Assembly: GCA_003427395.1 (NCBI GenBank)
Contig: BFEA01000352.1
Location: 833,656-855,432, forward strand
Direction: 5' to 3'
DNA length: 21,777 nt
Origin: Chara braunii
Lineage: Eukaryota; Streptophyta; Charophyceae; Charales; Characeae
This document shows positions 1-9,156 of this stretch, piece after piece. How positions within the stretch are numbered: the first letter of the stretch is position 1; every line of letters begins with the position of its first letter. Below the pieces are notes generated by a model. The model was not told where the DNA came from. It did no database searches and saw nothing but the letters and a program-made list of their open reading frames with translations. The position numbers and the translations under genes were made by a program.

Positions 1-695
1 CCTCGAGGTAGTACATACCTAACAACATGTCAAATGACAAGTCATTGGTAACTATGAACGAAATGACAAGTCATTGGTAACTATGAACGAAATGACAAGT
101 CATTGGTAACTATGAACGAAATCCTATGATTAAGTTCCCCACCTCCATAGTAGAAGGTGCAGATGACGTCCTTGACGTAGTCATTTACAACCATGCGCTA
201 TTTGTTGGCCAGGGTAGATGCTACAAATCTACCCAAGCGCTGCACCCGGTCCCCTAGGCGCAGTCTCTCAACGCAGTCGCGACTTATGAAGTTCCGCGTG
301 GAGCCAATGTCTAGGAAGGCACCACACTTGCGGCCACCTACACCGACTTCCAGGACGAAATGCTCCCCTCTAGGACCTCTAGATAGTACCACCCGAGAGT
401 CACGAGGGTCCCTTGCCGACCACTCGGTTTCCATGTCTTCTAAGGCCTCAGATACATCTAACGAACATAGTGTCGTTTGGTCCAGATGCATCTGCGGGGT
501 GACTAGAGAGTCAATAGCTTCGGCCAACTCCTGAAGTGGTGAGGGTGCATCAATCACTTCAACATGAGTAGAAGCAGCTATTACTTCTACTGGTCGGATG
601 TGTTTCCCTGATTGGAGCTCGTAGAGGCACCACTCTGGGCGAAACATCCCCCAAAACCACCTGTGGGAGGAATCTTTAAAGAGACTTTCTTGCAT
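1..695 (-). pseudogene. Ty3/gypsy retropepsin (protease) relic, cut by the left window edge
   Basis: On the minus strand a frame from 695 to 198 carries a protease-like segment. It starts after the gag zinc knuckle, passes PEWCLYELQSG and MHLDQTTL, and reaches the active-site region CGAFLDIGSTRNFIS. The catalytic triad, at 303-311, reads D-I-G instead of the family's D-T/S-G; the Asp is kept. A TAG stop at 198-200 follows. Beyond it the same domain continues (VNDYVKDVICTFYYGGG, then FDMLLGMYYLE at the edge), which is the usual C-terminal end of gypsy proteases. The C-terminal part is interrupted by the 29-bp tandem triplication at 32-118, which shifts frame and creates another stop. The protein would process Gag-Pol in virus-like particles. 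The upstream frame is gag and RT should lie left of position 1. The family call is secure; the copy is clearly dead. Confidence 0.85.
32..118. repeat. 29-bp perfect tandem triplication inside the protease relic
   Basis: Three identical, directly adjacent 29-bp units occupy 32-60, 61-89 and 90-118, each starting AAATGACAAGTCATT. Read on the minus strand the unit encodes the protease segment SFIVTNDLSF, followed once by the normal continuation DMLLGMYYLE. Because 29 is not a multiple of three, the two extra copies shift frame and produce an in-frame TAG. The three units are still identical, so the expansion is recent compared with the other decay here, or it is an assembly slip. Confidence 0.92.
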
Positions 696-2478
696 TTGAA
701 CTGCTGATGGTCATATTCGCCGTAGTTAATACAAGCTCCTTGAAAGTACCGGTCCCTCCACACATCTTGATCAAGGCGAGCCCTCACCCAAGTTGCTATC
801 TTGTTTGAGTTCTAAGCCTGCCCCTGCCTCTTTTGTTGATCGCCCTTGCCGCGACCATTTGTCTTTCCTTTGGTTATGGCGGCGAGGTGGTCATCCTCTG
901 CACTCTCCTCGCCACCTATCTCTGTCTCCACAAGATCACTGCGATCATCGATCTCGGTTTGATTCCCGTCGGAATCAACCATCATCAAATGACTACCCTT
1001 CTTCTTCCATTCTTGTGGGGGCTTCTTCTTCCTATTGTCCGTGGCAGGTTGTTGTGCTCCTCCAAGCTTAGCCTCTAAATCTTTAAGGAGTCAAGAGTGT
1101 GATGCGCGATGCTAGCCTCACTAACCATTAAGTTATTGATGTTTGTGGGAAGGCATCGAAGATACATGGTCAGTAAGACTTGTGGATCATAGCGAACACC
1201 TGGGACGACTATGAGTTTCTCCACGGCGGTGGTGAGCTCACGTGCGGACGTGTACCTTCTGGGATCAAGCCGGGCCAACGCAGCAGTGGGCTGCTGGGCC
1301 TGCTGGGGGTTGTGCCATCGCGTTTCAACCAATAAATGAAACTCTCCAATGTGTGGGTCTTTGCCCGATCATTCATTCACCAACCGAACGCCTCGGATGC
1401 CACTCTTCCATCTAGCCATCTTGCTGCTGATCCCTGAAGATATGAGGCAATAGTGATCAGCTCTTCTTCTAGCAACGTCCTCTTCGCCCTAACCCACACT
1501 AGAACCGTCCTCAACCATGTGTCAAGTGCCTCGTCCTTCTTATCTCCTGAGAAAGATGAGGGTGGTTTCAGTGGGGTCTTGGGGTACCAAGGCTGCTGTA
1601 ATCCCATTTGTGGAACTGGCTGCTGCCCCGTACTGGCAGCAGCTGGACTTGAAGATGAAGAAGCACCAGTATGTGCTGCTGCTGCTGACGTACCACTTGG
1701 TGGGGTACCAAATTGAGTTGCAAATGGGGCTGTCATCGGCGGTGTTACTACTGGCGATGGAAATGCTGCCTGCGGTGGGACACTGGGCCCACCAGCTAAG
1801 GAGAGATGCGGTCCTCCTTGTCTGCATGGCATTCGGTATCTGGTTAAGGGTATCTTGGATTGCATCCATCCATGTAAGTGTACATGCTCAGCATACCCGC
1901 CTTGAGAATTTTACTCGTGTCGTCAAGGGTCGAGTCGTCTAACCCTTCTATTGCAGCCTTGTCTGCCCTTCTGCTCTCTAATATGGCTTTCCTATTTCTA
2001 ATCGCAGTTTCTCTTTCGGTAGCTTCCCCGAGTTCCTTCTCTAACAGTAAGCGGATTTAACTCCACTTGCTGGAGTTCTATGACCTCTCTAGTGCGTGGA
2101 GGTGGCCAGCTGTACTCCGAGCCCGCCATCTGACTTGTGGAAGGTCCTGGACTTATCCCGCTGGATGAGGCAGAGGAATCGGAGAGTTCTTGACGCCAGC
2201 TGACCATGAGAGGTCGCTGCAGATGTAGCCATCGCTACAGCGCTAGCTGCTGCTGCCGCTAACACTTGTTTCACAGCTGCTGCTGCCGCTAACACTTGTT
2301 CCGCAGCTGCTGCTGCCTCCCCAGCAGTCGGCAAATGTGGAGCCCTTCCTCCGGCCCAGAACCTTCTTTCGTCCCCTAGTAGCAAAACTTGAAACACTGC
2401 CAGAATCTTTTGTGTATCCCACAGTGTTTGCCTCCTATCGTCAGCTGTCCCTTCAGCACTATCTGTACCGCTTATCAA
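587..2478 (-). pseudogene. Ty3/gypsy Gag relic with degenerate zinc knuckle
   Basis: Gag is spread over three shifted minus-strand frames. The first part (2478 to about 1998) is Ala/Gln-rich with a repeated QVLAAAAA unit. A middle part follows (YMDAIQDTLNQIPNAMQT near 1869, then a Pro/Ser-rich linker). The retrotransposon gag core comes next: PPSSFSGDKKDEALDTWL, then LQGSAARWLDG by about 1400, continued in another frame by YTSARELTTAVEKL and VPGVRYDPQVLL at 1332-1075. A basic stretch precedes a nucleocapsid motif at 692-733. That motif reads C-x2-Y-x4-H-x4-C, so the second Cys of the CCHC knuckle is Tyr (TAC at 722-724). Gag would form the particle and bind RNA. At least two frameshifts and several stops break it. 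The protease frame overlaps its end (587-695). Confidence 0.85.
2245..2317. repeat. 30-bp in-frame tandem duplication in Gag N-terminus
   Basis: Units at 2245-2274 and 2275-2304 are nearly identical (differences only in the last four bases), followed by 13 bp of a third at 2305-2317. Thirty bp is ten codons, and on the minus strand it gives a repeated VLAAAAA(V/E)(K/Q)Q. This part of Gag therefore grew by in-frame slippage, unlike the frame-breaking repeat at 32-118. Confidence 0.85.
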
Positions 2479-2558
2479 CTAAGCAGATCACTGTCTGCAC
2501 CAGTGCCCTCACTGGAGCCTACCACAGCATGGTTCTGACCGAGTTGAAAAATAATTAA

Positions 2559-3470
2559 AAATAAATAAATATTTTGCAAGTCACTCGGGCTACCAATCAA
2601 GTGGTGTCAACAATTTTTTCACAGACCGAGCAATCGATCTACTCTTACTTTGATTAGTTCTCCTACAGCAGCATCACACGGAATTGGCGATGGTAGACTA
2701 TTACAGTTCTAATCTAATGTTGTTTGTCAGGTGTTAGCAGTGTGTCACACCTAGACGAGGAAGAAGAGACGCAGAGAGAAAGAAGAAGGAAGTCGATGAT
2801 GAGGGAGGTGAAGCAGCCATAGCCAAGTTGTAGGAAGAAGAAGACGGTGACGAAGGAGAAGGTTGACCACCATAGTCAGGAGGTTGGAAGGTTGACCCGG
2901 GGCGTTGACCAGCGTTGACCAGAGGTTGACCAAGGCCGTTGACCAAGATTGACCGGAGCTTGACCGAGTTGGAGCAAGAAGACGAGCGGTATTATCTCTT
3001 CAAGCCCTGGCCTAGCCCTTACCCTGTGGATGTGCATCTTCACCTTGGTACTTGCTGACGTCAGGCCTGTCGGAGTCAGTCATATCTCCCTGTCACTTCT
3101 GTCCAAGTCGATAGGACTCTGTGGATGTGGTCGTACAGCTGCGAGCCCAAACCCACACGAGACTTAGTAAGGCTAAAGGCCGCGTCTGACGACTGACACG
3201 TCCCGGGGACAAGACCCCCAAGGACCGATACTGATCGGCGGGCTGCTCAGTGTGGCGTGGTAGGCCCAAACTCCGAGCTGTGGGCCATTCGTCCAACTGT
3301 CTAAGTCTTGAGAGAACTCAGTTGATCGCGTCGTCATGTCTGCGACGTTAAAGAATTCTTGAGGAGGTATGGGGGATCTCCTTAAATGCCTCCTAATCAG
3401 CCAATGAGTTGTGTGGTGACAGCCAAAAATAGACGCTAGTAGAGATTAGGAAGTCCTTTAGACGCAAGCA
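2559..3470. other. Gene-free spacer between two head-to-head retroelement relics
   Basis: No convincing reading frame is visible. The segment lies between the presumed 5' ends of the minus-strand element (left) and the plus-strand element (right), so LTR or leader DNA of both could be here. I found no terminal TG...CA pair, no duplicated LTR block and no primer binding site that I would defend. It begins AT-rich (2555-2575), then purine-rich (2760-2860), then carries the TTGACC cluster, then mixed sequence up to the first leader repeat of the plus-strand element. Confidence 0.6.
2863..2965 (+). promoter_or_regulatory. Cluster of eight TTGACC words (W-box-like)
   Basis: TTGACC starts at 2863, 2892, 2905, 2915, 2926, 2939, 2949 and 2960. 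The last seven are spaced 13, 10, 11, 13, 10, 11. This is a 34-bp higher-order unit containing three words and repeated (2892-2925 against 2926-2959, 26 of 34 identical by hand count). TTGAC(C/T) is the core recognised by plant WRKY factors. The position, upstream of two divergently oriented retroelement relics, would suit an LTR enhancer. Function is inference; the array is directly seen. Confidence 0.5.
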
Positions 3471-4405
3471 GTAGACAGTCAGTTGTTTCAAGTCCTTTAC
3501 AGAGTGAGACTGGTAGGTCTACGTGTTGAGGAGCGGAATCGCTTGTGATTGTGCACTTTCACCATGGTGACCACCAAGTCCGGAGTTAGTACCACCCCTT
3601 ATAGTAGGGAGCAGGAAGAGAAAGTTGCCGCCCTTTTGAGAGAAAGGAAGGAGAAGATGGACAGGAGAGAGTTGATTAAGGAGGCAAGATGGTAGCCCTG
3701 CTAGAGGAGCAGGAGGCGAAGAAGAAGCAGATGGAAGAAGAAATGGAAAGATGAAAGAAGCAGCAAGAGGAGAAGATGTAGTAGTAGAAAGAAGTGGAAG
3801 TCAAAGCAGAGGAGACTTTGGAAAGAAGTAGACAGTCAATTGTTTCAAGTCCTTTAGAGAGTCAGACTGGTAGGTCTACGTGTTGAGGAGCGGAATCGCT
3901 TGTGATTGTGCACTTTCACCATGGTGACCACCAGGTCCGGAGTTAGTACCACCCCTTATAGTAGGGACTAGGAACAAGTTGCCGCCCTTTTGAGAGAAAG
4001 GAAGGAGAAGATGGAGAGGAGAGAGTTGATTAAGCAAGCAAGGTGGTAGCCCTGCTAGAGGAGCAAGTGGCGAAGAAAAAGCATATGGAAGAAGAAATGG
4101 AAAGATGAAAGAAGCAGCAGGAGGAGAAGATGGCAGTAGTAGAGGCCGAAGTAGAGAAAGAAGTGGAAGTCAAAGTAGAGGAGACGTTGGAAAGAAGTAT
4201 GGAAGGAGAAGATGGAGAGGAGAGAGTTGATTAAGCAGGCAAAGATGGTAGCCCTGCTAGAGGAGCAGGAGGCGAAGAAGAAGCAGATGGAAGAAGAAAT
4301 GGAAAGATGAAAGAAGCAGCAGGAGGAGAAGATGGCAGGAGTAGAGGCCGAAGTAGAGAAAGAAGTGGAAGTCAAAGCAGAGGAGACGTTGGAAAGAAGT
4401 ATGGG
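3471..4405 (+). repeat. Tandem triplication of retroelement leader and gag start
   Basis: Copy 1 (3471-3827) and copy 2 (3828-4200) both begin GTAGACAGTCA and include about 90 bp of leader, the ATG (3564 and 3921, 357 bp apart) and the start MVTT(K/R)SGVSTTPYSR. Copy 3 (about 4201-4405) starts inside the unit, at the GAAGGAGAAGATGG point, and runs on into the rest of the element. Copy 1 lacks about 19 bp near 3785; copy 2 lacks 3 bp near 3975. The TGA in GGAAAGATGAAAG is present in all three, so that lesion predates the triplication. Copies 1 and 2 also lack one A present in copy 3, giving TGG TAG. Confidence 0.88.
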
Positions 4406-4756
4406 CGAGGCGAGTACAAGTGGGACGCCTCCATAACGAAAGGAAAGGCACCTGGCTGTGGCAAGGGCGGTCAACAAAAGAGTCAGGGGCAGGCTCATAA
4501 CTCAAACAAGATAGCGGCTTGGGTGAGGGTTGGCTTGGATCAGGATGTGTGGAGGGATCGGTACTCGCGAAGACCTTGCAGTTACTGCGGTGAATAAGGC
4601 CATCAACGGTTCAAATGCAAGAACGCGAAAGTCTCTCAAAAGATTTCTCCCACATGTGGTTTTGGGGGATCTTTCACCAGAGTGGTGTCTCTACGAGCTC
4701 CAATCAGGGAAACACATCTGGCCAGTAGACATAAGAGCTGCTTCTACTTTTGCTGA
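3564..4756 (+). pseudogene. Chimeric Gag relic: coiled N-terminus fused to zinc-knuckle tail
   Basis: The ATG at 3564 opens a 43-codon frame ending in TAG at 3693-3695; the ATG at 3921 opens a similar broken copy. In the third copy the frame continues as a highly charged, coiled-coil-like stretch (KQAKMVALLEEQEAKKKQ, EEEMER, stop, EKEVEVKAEETLERSM). Around 4425-4435 it jumps into another frame, ITKGKAPGCGKGGQQKSQ. That text is shared with the minus-strand element, where it follows the gag core. Here the gag core is absent. The nucleocapsid motif at 4577-4618 is C-x2-C-x4-H-x4-C with all ligands kept, but a TAA (4595-4597) sits between the second Cys and the His. The frame ends at TGA 4754-4756. 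This is a deletion or fusion derivative that cannot make a full Gag. Confidence 0.8.
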
Positions 4757-5003
4757 AGTGGTTGATGTACCGTCACCACTTCAGGAGTTGGCCAAAGCTA
4801 TTGATTTTCTAGTCACCCCAGAGATGCATCTGGACCAAACAACACTTCGTTCGTTAGATGTATCTGAGGCCTTAGAAGACTTGGACACCGAATGGTCGGC
4901 AAGGGACCCTCGTGAGTCTTGGGTGGCACTATCTAGAGGTCTTAGAGAGGAGCATTTCGTCGTGGAAGTCGGTATAGGTGGCCGCAAGTGTGGTATTTCG
5001 TAG
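4530..5003 (+). pseudogene. Protease upstream segment, truncated before the active site
   Basis: An open frame overlaps the knuckle in another frame and encodes the same text as the minus-strand relic: PEWCLYELQSGKHI, PSPLQELAKAIDF, MHLDQTTL, DVSEALEDLDTEWSARDP, then EVGIGGRKCG. It stops at 5001-5003, exactly where the minus-strand copy continues into A-F-L-D-I-G. The active-site Asp and everything through RT and RNase H are gone; the next recognisable text (VGALVIEFGLSDN, after about 5005) belongs just upstream of integrase. A roughly 2 kb internal deletion with its junction at about 4993-5005 explains this. Relative frame to the knuckle is +1 here and -1 in the minus copy because of a 1-nt indel, so the overlap does not prove programmed frameshifting. 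Confidence 0.8.
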
Positions 5004-6626
5004 GGTAGACTACGTAGGTGCGCTGGTAATTGAGTTTGGCTTATCTGACAATGTAACTCGATCATTGGTGGATGCGTACTACGAAGATCCTCTGATGATG
5101 GACATCATCCACAAACCAGACGTGAAAGACGAAGCGACATCTGATGAGTTTGTCATGGTGGATGGATTACTCATTCTTGAAAGGCAGGGTTGAAAATATT
5201 AGTTATTCCATCTAGTGAGATTTTTCGTAGTTTGTTTTTAGGCGAATCTCATGACGCGACTGGTCACTTCGGATATAAGAAGACTAGTGCTAATTTAGTA
5301 CAGCTTTGGGTGGCCTAGTATGCTTGACAATGCGAAGAAGTACAAACTTGTCAAGTCTGTCAATCGGACAAGCCACGTACTCGAGCACCACTTGGGTTAC
5401 TCAAGCCCTTACCCATTCCTGGAGGTCCGGGACAGAGTGTCTCCATGGATTTCATGGATACCCTCGTGACCGGCAAGAGTGGCAAGAGGCACATCTTTGT
5501 CATAGTGGACAAGTTTTCTACGTATGAAACCTCATTTGTATATTCTACATGGGACGTTGGGCCCGGTTCCTAGCACGTGTTGCTCCCCATGAATAGATTG
5601 GAGCATTTGTTCCCCCCCCCCAAAAAAAAAAAGGAAAAAACCCTGAAACCACAAGGACTGAACACGTCATCATGTTATTCATGGATAACTGGGTGCGTGA
5701 TTGTGGACTGCCCAAGTCTATTGTTAGTGACAGAGATGTCCGATTCACAAGCGAAATGTGGAAGAAGGCTGCTGAACGAATGGGCAGCAAACTGCAGATG
5801 ACCATCGGGAATCACCCCCAAGCTAACGGTCAAGCGGAATATAGATGAACCACGTGGTGCAACACTTGTTGAGGCATTACATTAAGCCTAGCCAGGATGA
5901 TTGGGATGAGAAGCTGCCTCTCATCGCCAGTCTGTATAACAACACAGTTCACAGCACCACAGGCGTCTGTCCAAGCGAGCTGCATTTGGGATGGAAGCCT
6001 TGATCTGCACTATACTTCCTCCTTCCTGAAAACCAACCAGCTGCAATGCCTGGAACGAGTTCGGTGTCCAGTATGAAAAGTTCTCGCAGTAGGCTGTCGA
6101 GCACATTAGGAAGTCTCAAGAGGCTATGATTGCCTCTGAGAACAAACACAGACGGCAGTCCACATTTCAGGTAGGGGAACGTGTCTGGGTGAAGGCTAGC
6201 GAACTGGGTCAGGAATTTGGCATCTCTAGAAAACTAATGCCTCAGTATTTCGGTCCTTGGGAAGTCCTGGATATCATGGACCTTCGTATGTCATTAGAAT
6301 CCCTGGACATCTGCGCAGCTACCCTGTGTTTCACGCTTCAAAGCTTGCACCTTTCGCTGAGACAGATTGGTTCCCATCAAGAAGGTCAATCCTGCCCCCA
6401 ACCATGGATGGCCACGTGGACGTCGACGGTATTCCGGAACACAGAGACTTGCCTGTTCCCAAGCCAGTGGGCAGAGGAAGACCCCCCAAACCTGTATGGG
6501 CTCAGGTTCAGGCATCATACAGATCCGAAAGAAGATCGTTGGTTCACAAGAGAGGAGCTTGTCAAAACAGGCGCTCAGATTGGGGGAGAATACAAATGGA
6601 GATTAAAGGGGAAGGCACTTGCGTAG
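5004..6626 (+). pseudogene. Ty3/gypsy integrase with chromodomain-like tail, broken
   Basis: Order of domains: linker VGALVIEFGLSDNVTRSL; zinc-binding HHCC (His at 5250-5252 and 5265-5267, Cys-x2-Cys at 5349-5360) with stops between the halves; catalytic core with first Asp at 5448-5450 (SMDFMD). About 120 bp of shifted sequence including a poly(C)-poly(A) run comes next. Then LFMDNWVRDCGLPKSIVSD gives the second Asp at 5729-5731, and the catalytic Glu is at 5837-5839. Asp to Glu is 36 codons, the canonical D-35-E spacing. After a stop at about 5848 the C-terminal part resumes (KPSQDDWDEKLPLIASLYNN, then FQVGERVWVKASELGQEFGI, FGPWEVLDI), shifts frame near 6275 (GPSYVIRIPGHLRSYPVFH), shifts back near 6495 and ends YGLRFRHHTDPKEDRWFTRE...KGKALA. 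The last block resembles a chromodomain. Integration would be its role; it cannot be translated. Confidence 0.87.
5612..5632 (+). repeat. Poly(C)-poly(A) junction inside integrase
   Basis: Ten C (5612-5621) are followed directly by eleven A (5622-5632). The tract interrupts the integrase core between its first and second Asp, in a stretch with no homology to the domain. A near-copy of the pattern (nine C, then twenty A) occurs at 7755-7783. Confidence 0.85.
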
Positions 6627-7240
6627 AAGCATCTCAGCGGAATTTCGAAGCTAAGGGGAATGGAATGCGAGGACTCACGGGCCCCTAACAGACATGCAAG
6701 TGTTCTCGGCTGTTGGCCCCGGCAAGCCTTGTGCCCGCCCTAAGTGAAGGCGGGCCTGAATATCCACAAGAGGCCTATTTTCGACATTTTCCATAGTGGG
6801 TACACAGACGGTTGGTTGCAGGGAAACGTGAGCCTCCAGGCTCTTTCCAGAAAACAAGGACTGCGATGTACTGTTGAGCCCAGGGCCAGGTAGTTGCGCC
6901 CTGGGCACACACAGCGTGAGGCCGACACATCACGCAGCAGCCACAGACGAATGAGAAAGCAGCATTGTTGTCACACAATCTCCGTGAGCCAATGAGAATG
7001 TGGCCAACCCTTGGAGCCTGGGAAGCTACCTATACGTGCCCAACCGAAAAGGGCCCAGGCCCTTAACTGTAGAGGTGGGCCTGGGCGCAGAGACTGGGGC
7101 CCGACTGGAAGCTACTGGAAACTTCCCCAGCCAGGCCCAGGCAGACACACACAGGGGCTGCACTTTCCATAAAGGAAAGCGGCCAGCCCAGTGGGAGGCA
7201 TTCTGGCCTAGGCAGGCAATGTGTACACGCCGCTGCATTG
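6627..7240. repeat. Gene-free stretch after the second element, dense in stem-loops
   Basis: No protein gene is seen. A degenerate purine run at 6652-6672 could be the polypurine tract of the preceding element, but I cannot see the 3' LTR. Perfect inverted repeats found by eye: GGCC-cct-AACAG with CTGTTGGCC (6679-6718, bulged); GCCCGCC/GGCGGGC with 9-nt loop (6733-6755); GAGCCT/AGGCTC with 2-nt loop (6830-6843); GCCCAGGGC/GCCCTGGGC with 11-nt loop (6878-6906); AAGGGCC/GGCCCTT with 2-nt loop (7049-7064); GGGCCTGG/CCAGGCCC enclosing CTGGGG/CCCCAG (7077-7138); CTTTCC/GGAAAG with 5-nt loop (7163-7179). Confidence 0.7.
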
Positions 7241-7754
7241 CTGTGCAAGTGTCTGCATGGGCGCTGCTGGTTGGACGCACGCACGGGCGCTGAGGTGAGG
7301 GGCGCTGCAAGGGCAGCGGGTGCACAGCAGCCATAGTCGGGCTGCAGGGGCGCAAGGCAGGTGATGGCGAAGGTGGTCTTCGGGTAGGAGGCGCATGCTG
7401 TGGGGAGACGAGGGGTGATGACGAGAGCAGAGAGAACGTACCTGGTGTATGCTGGTGATCGGCATTGGTGTTGACGTCACGTACATTGGTCTTCGACTTC
7501 AGAGCGATCCAGTTGCGAGAACGTAGATAGGTTAGATAGACTGAGTAGGATAGGCTGGGCGCTGGGCGCCAGACAGTAAGTGCGACATTGGATACACTGT
7601 CGGTGTGACCAGAGAGTGGCGACATTGACATTCGAGCTCATTGTATTGCTCTTATTTGGACGGTATCTTGGTGCATTGCACTCTCTGCTTGGTTCACGAG
7701 TGTCTGAGCTACTTCGTGATTTTGCAACTTGGATTTCTGTCTATCGCTCTCGCT

Positions 7755-7783
7755 CCCCCCCCCAAAAAAAAAAAAAAAAAAAA
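7755..7783 (+). repeat. Poly(C)-poly(A) junction
   Basis: Nine C (7755-7763) directly followed by twenty A (7764-7783), then TTCCG. It matches the rarer C-run/A-run order seen at 5612-5632. A poly(A) tail of a retroposed transcript is one possible source; simple slippage is another. Confidence 0.85.
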
Positions 7784-8242
7784 TTCCGAAACAAAGAAAG
7801 GAAAAGAAAAACGAAAAAAACATGCATAGATTGTTGTGTGCCGAATGTGGTTTTTCTGTCAAGCTTCTTGAAGGGGACTTACGGAGACGATGTTTAACTT
7901 AGAAAAGAGAAAAAAAAAAGAAAAAAAAAAGTTTAAATCATCAATCTTTATCTGCTGAAATACAGGATGCTCTCAGAAACAGCAAGGATTTGGCAAAAAA
8001 AAAAAAAAAGGATGGGTTGATCTTCACAATTTAGATTAGCCTAGAACAAATCGTCGCTTTTGCCATCATGCTTGGTGGACAACAAATTAAACAAATGTTA
8101 GTCTCATTGCAATAACCCGCTCAAATATGCCTATGCCATCAGCCAAGGGGGCCACCCGCAGGCCACCACATGGCCTTCAGGCCCTGAGTCCGATCGTGGG
8201 GAACAGAACCCCTGAAATGTGGCCTCAGAGGCCCTGCGCCCG

Positions 8243-8264
8243 ACAGTTGACCGAAGTCAACTGT
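8243..8264. repeat. Perfect 9-bp stem with 4-nt loop, two opposed TTGAC cores
   Basis: ACAGTTGAC (8243-8251) and GTCAACTGT (8256-8264) are exact reverse complements around CGAA. Each arm carries a TTGAC core, so the site has two opposed W-box-like words. No gene start is nearby, so a regulatory role is not supported. Confidence 0.8.
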
Positions 8265-8646
8265 AAGTCAGAATATCGAGGCTCACGAGTCAAAGTCTTC
8301 ACGGACCCAGTCCTGGCCACCGATCAGACCCACACACTTGGTTGTACGCAGGTATCCAGGCAGCATTCGGTCCAAGTGGAAGTCTGCAACTGTACGAGAT
8401 CCAGGCCATCAACTGGGAGTCAATCTGAGCCTCCATACGCGAGAGACCAGAGGCTGGTCAACGGCGTCAATACTATTTATTGACCCAGCCCCTGGGAGTC
8501 AACATTCAGTCTGCCTTGCTGCTTGACACTGGCACGACGGTGGCTTGACGCTGGCAAGACGCTGGCACTGTGCGACGACTACTCGAGACTGCTGCTTTGT
8601 GCGCTGGCGCCTCTCTGCTTCTGGTGCCAGCTGTCTTCTCGGATCC

Positions 8647-8716
8647 TGACGTGGCACTTGCCGCGCTGTCTTTGGCATTAGTGACGTGGCGCATGCCACA
8701 CTGTCTACGACACTGA
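8647..8716. repeat. 35-bp diverged tandem duplication with TGACGTGGC
   Basis: 8647-8681 and 8682-8716 both begin TGACGTGGC and share CTGTCT in register, 25 of 35 identical by hand count. TGACGTGG combines a TGACG motif and an ACGTGG G-box-like core, both known plant bZIP targets. Without a neighbouring gene this is only noted. Confidence 0.6.
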
Positions 8717-9156
8717 CTGGGGATGTGACAAGGAGGGAGATCAGGGTCTGTGGAGTTGGTTGAGTGAGAGAGAGGAAACTTACCTGTTGCTGCTGTTGAC
8801 ATTGTGCGCTGCAGAGACGTCTTCATGGGAGAACTGTGCCTACGTGGCACTATGTGATGGTCAGATCTCGTCAGGCTCGTTTCTGGGACACTGTTTGCTG
8901 ATGTGGATGTGGGAGACGCCTGAAGAAGAAGTGGGGATTGAGGAAGTTCTATCTACGTGGACATCGATGGATACTTTCTCTTCCACCCTCTAAGTCTATT
9001 CTCCCTCTCCTCTACTTCATCCTATGGTTACGAGACATTGTATTACAGATCACATTTCAGGATTATTGACGAGTCAATGAAGACATTTATCAGCAGTGAG
9101 ATATCTTGTATTTGACACTTGACGAGTTTCCTCCTGACTGGGTTCATTACATCATT

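Larger units (their letters stand above)
7241..9150. other. No gene recognised; scattered low-complexity and dyad sequence
   Basis: Open frames in this stretch (the longest about 200 codons on the minus strand, 7026-7631) lack recognisable motifs and look like chance readings of GC-rich DNA. Visible content: poly(C)-poly(A) at 7755-7783, A-rich runs at 7908-7930 and 7996-8009, an imperfect direct repeat around GGCCTTCAGGCCCTG and GGCCTCAGAGGCCCTG (8170-8240), the 9-bp palindrome at 8243-8264, and the 35-bp repeat at 8647-8716. A short dyad ATTGAC-ga-GTCAAT lies at 9065-9078. Confidence 0.6.

Noticed and set aside
587-695. Programmed gag-pol frameshift in the overlap of knuckle and protease frames
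   Set aside because: The relative frame is -1 in the minus copy and +1 in the plus copy because of a one-base indel, so the overlap is not conserved.
2580-2610. Minus-strand TTGGTAGCCCGAGTG as primer binding site
   Set aside because: Starts with TGG as a PBS should, but I cannot match the rest to a known tRNA 3' end.
3399-6995. Shared word AGCCAATGAG at about 3399 and 6986 as a sign of an LTR pair
   Set aside because: Similarity does not extend beyond the 10-mer; no LTR could be delimited.
7026-7631. 201-codon minus-strand open frame
   Set aside because: Pro/Ser/Arg-rich reading of GC-rich DNA with no motif and no related frame nearby.
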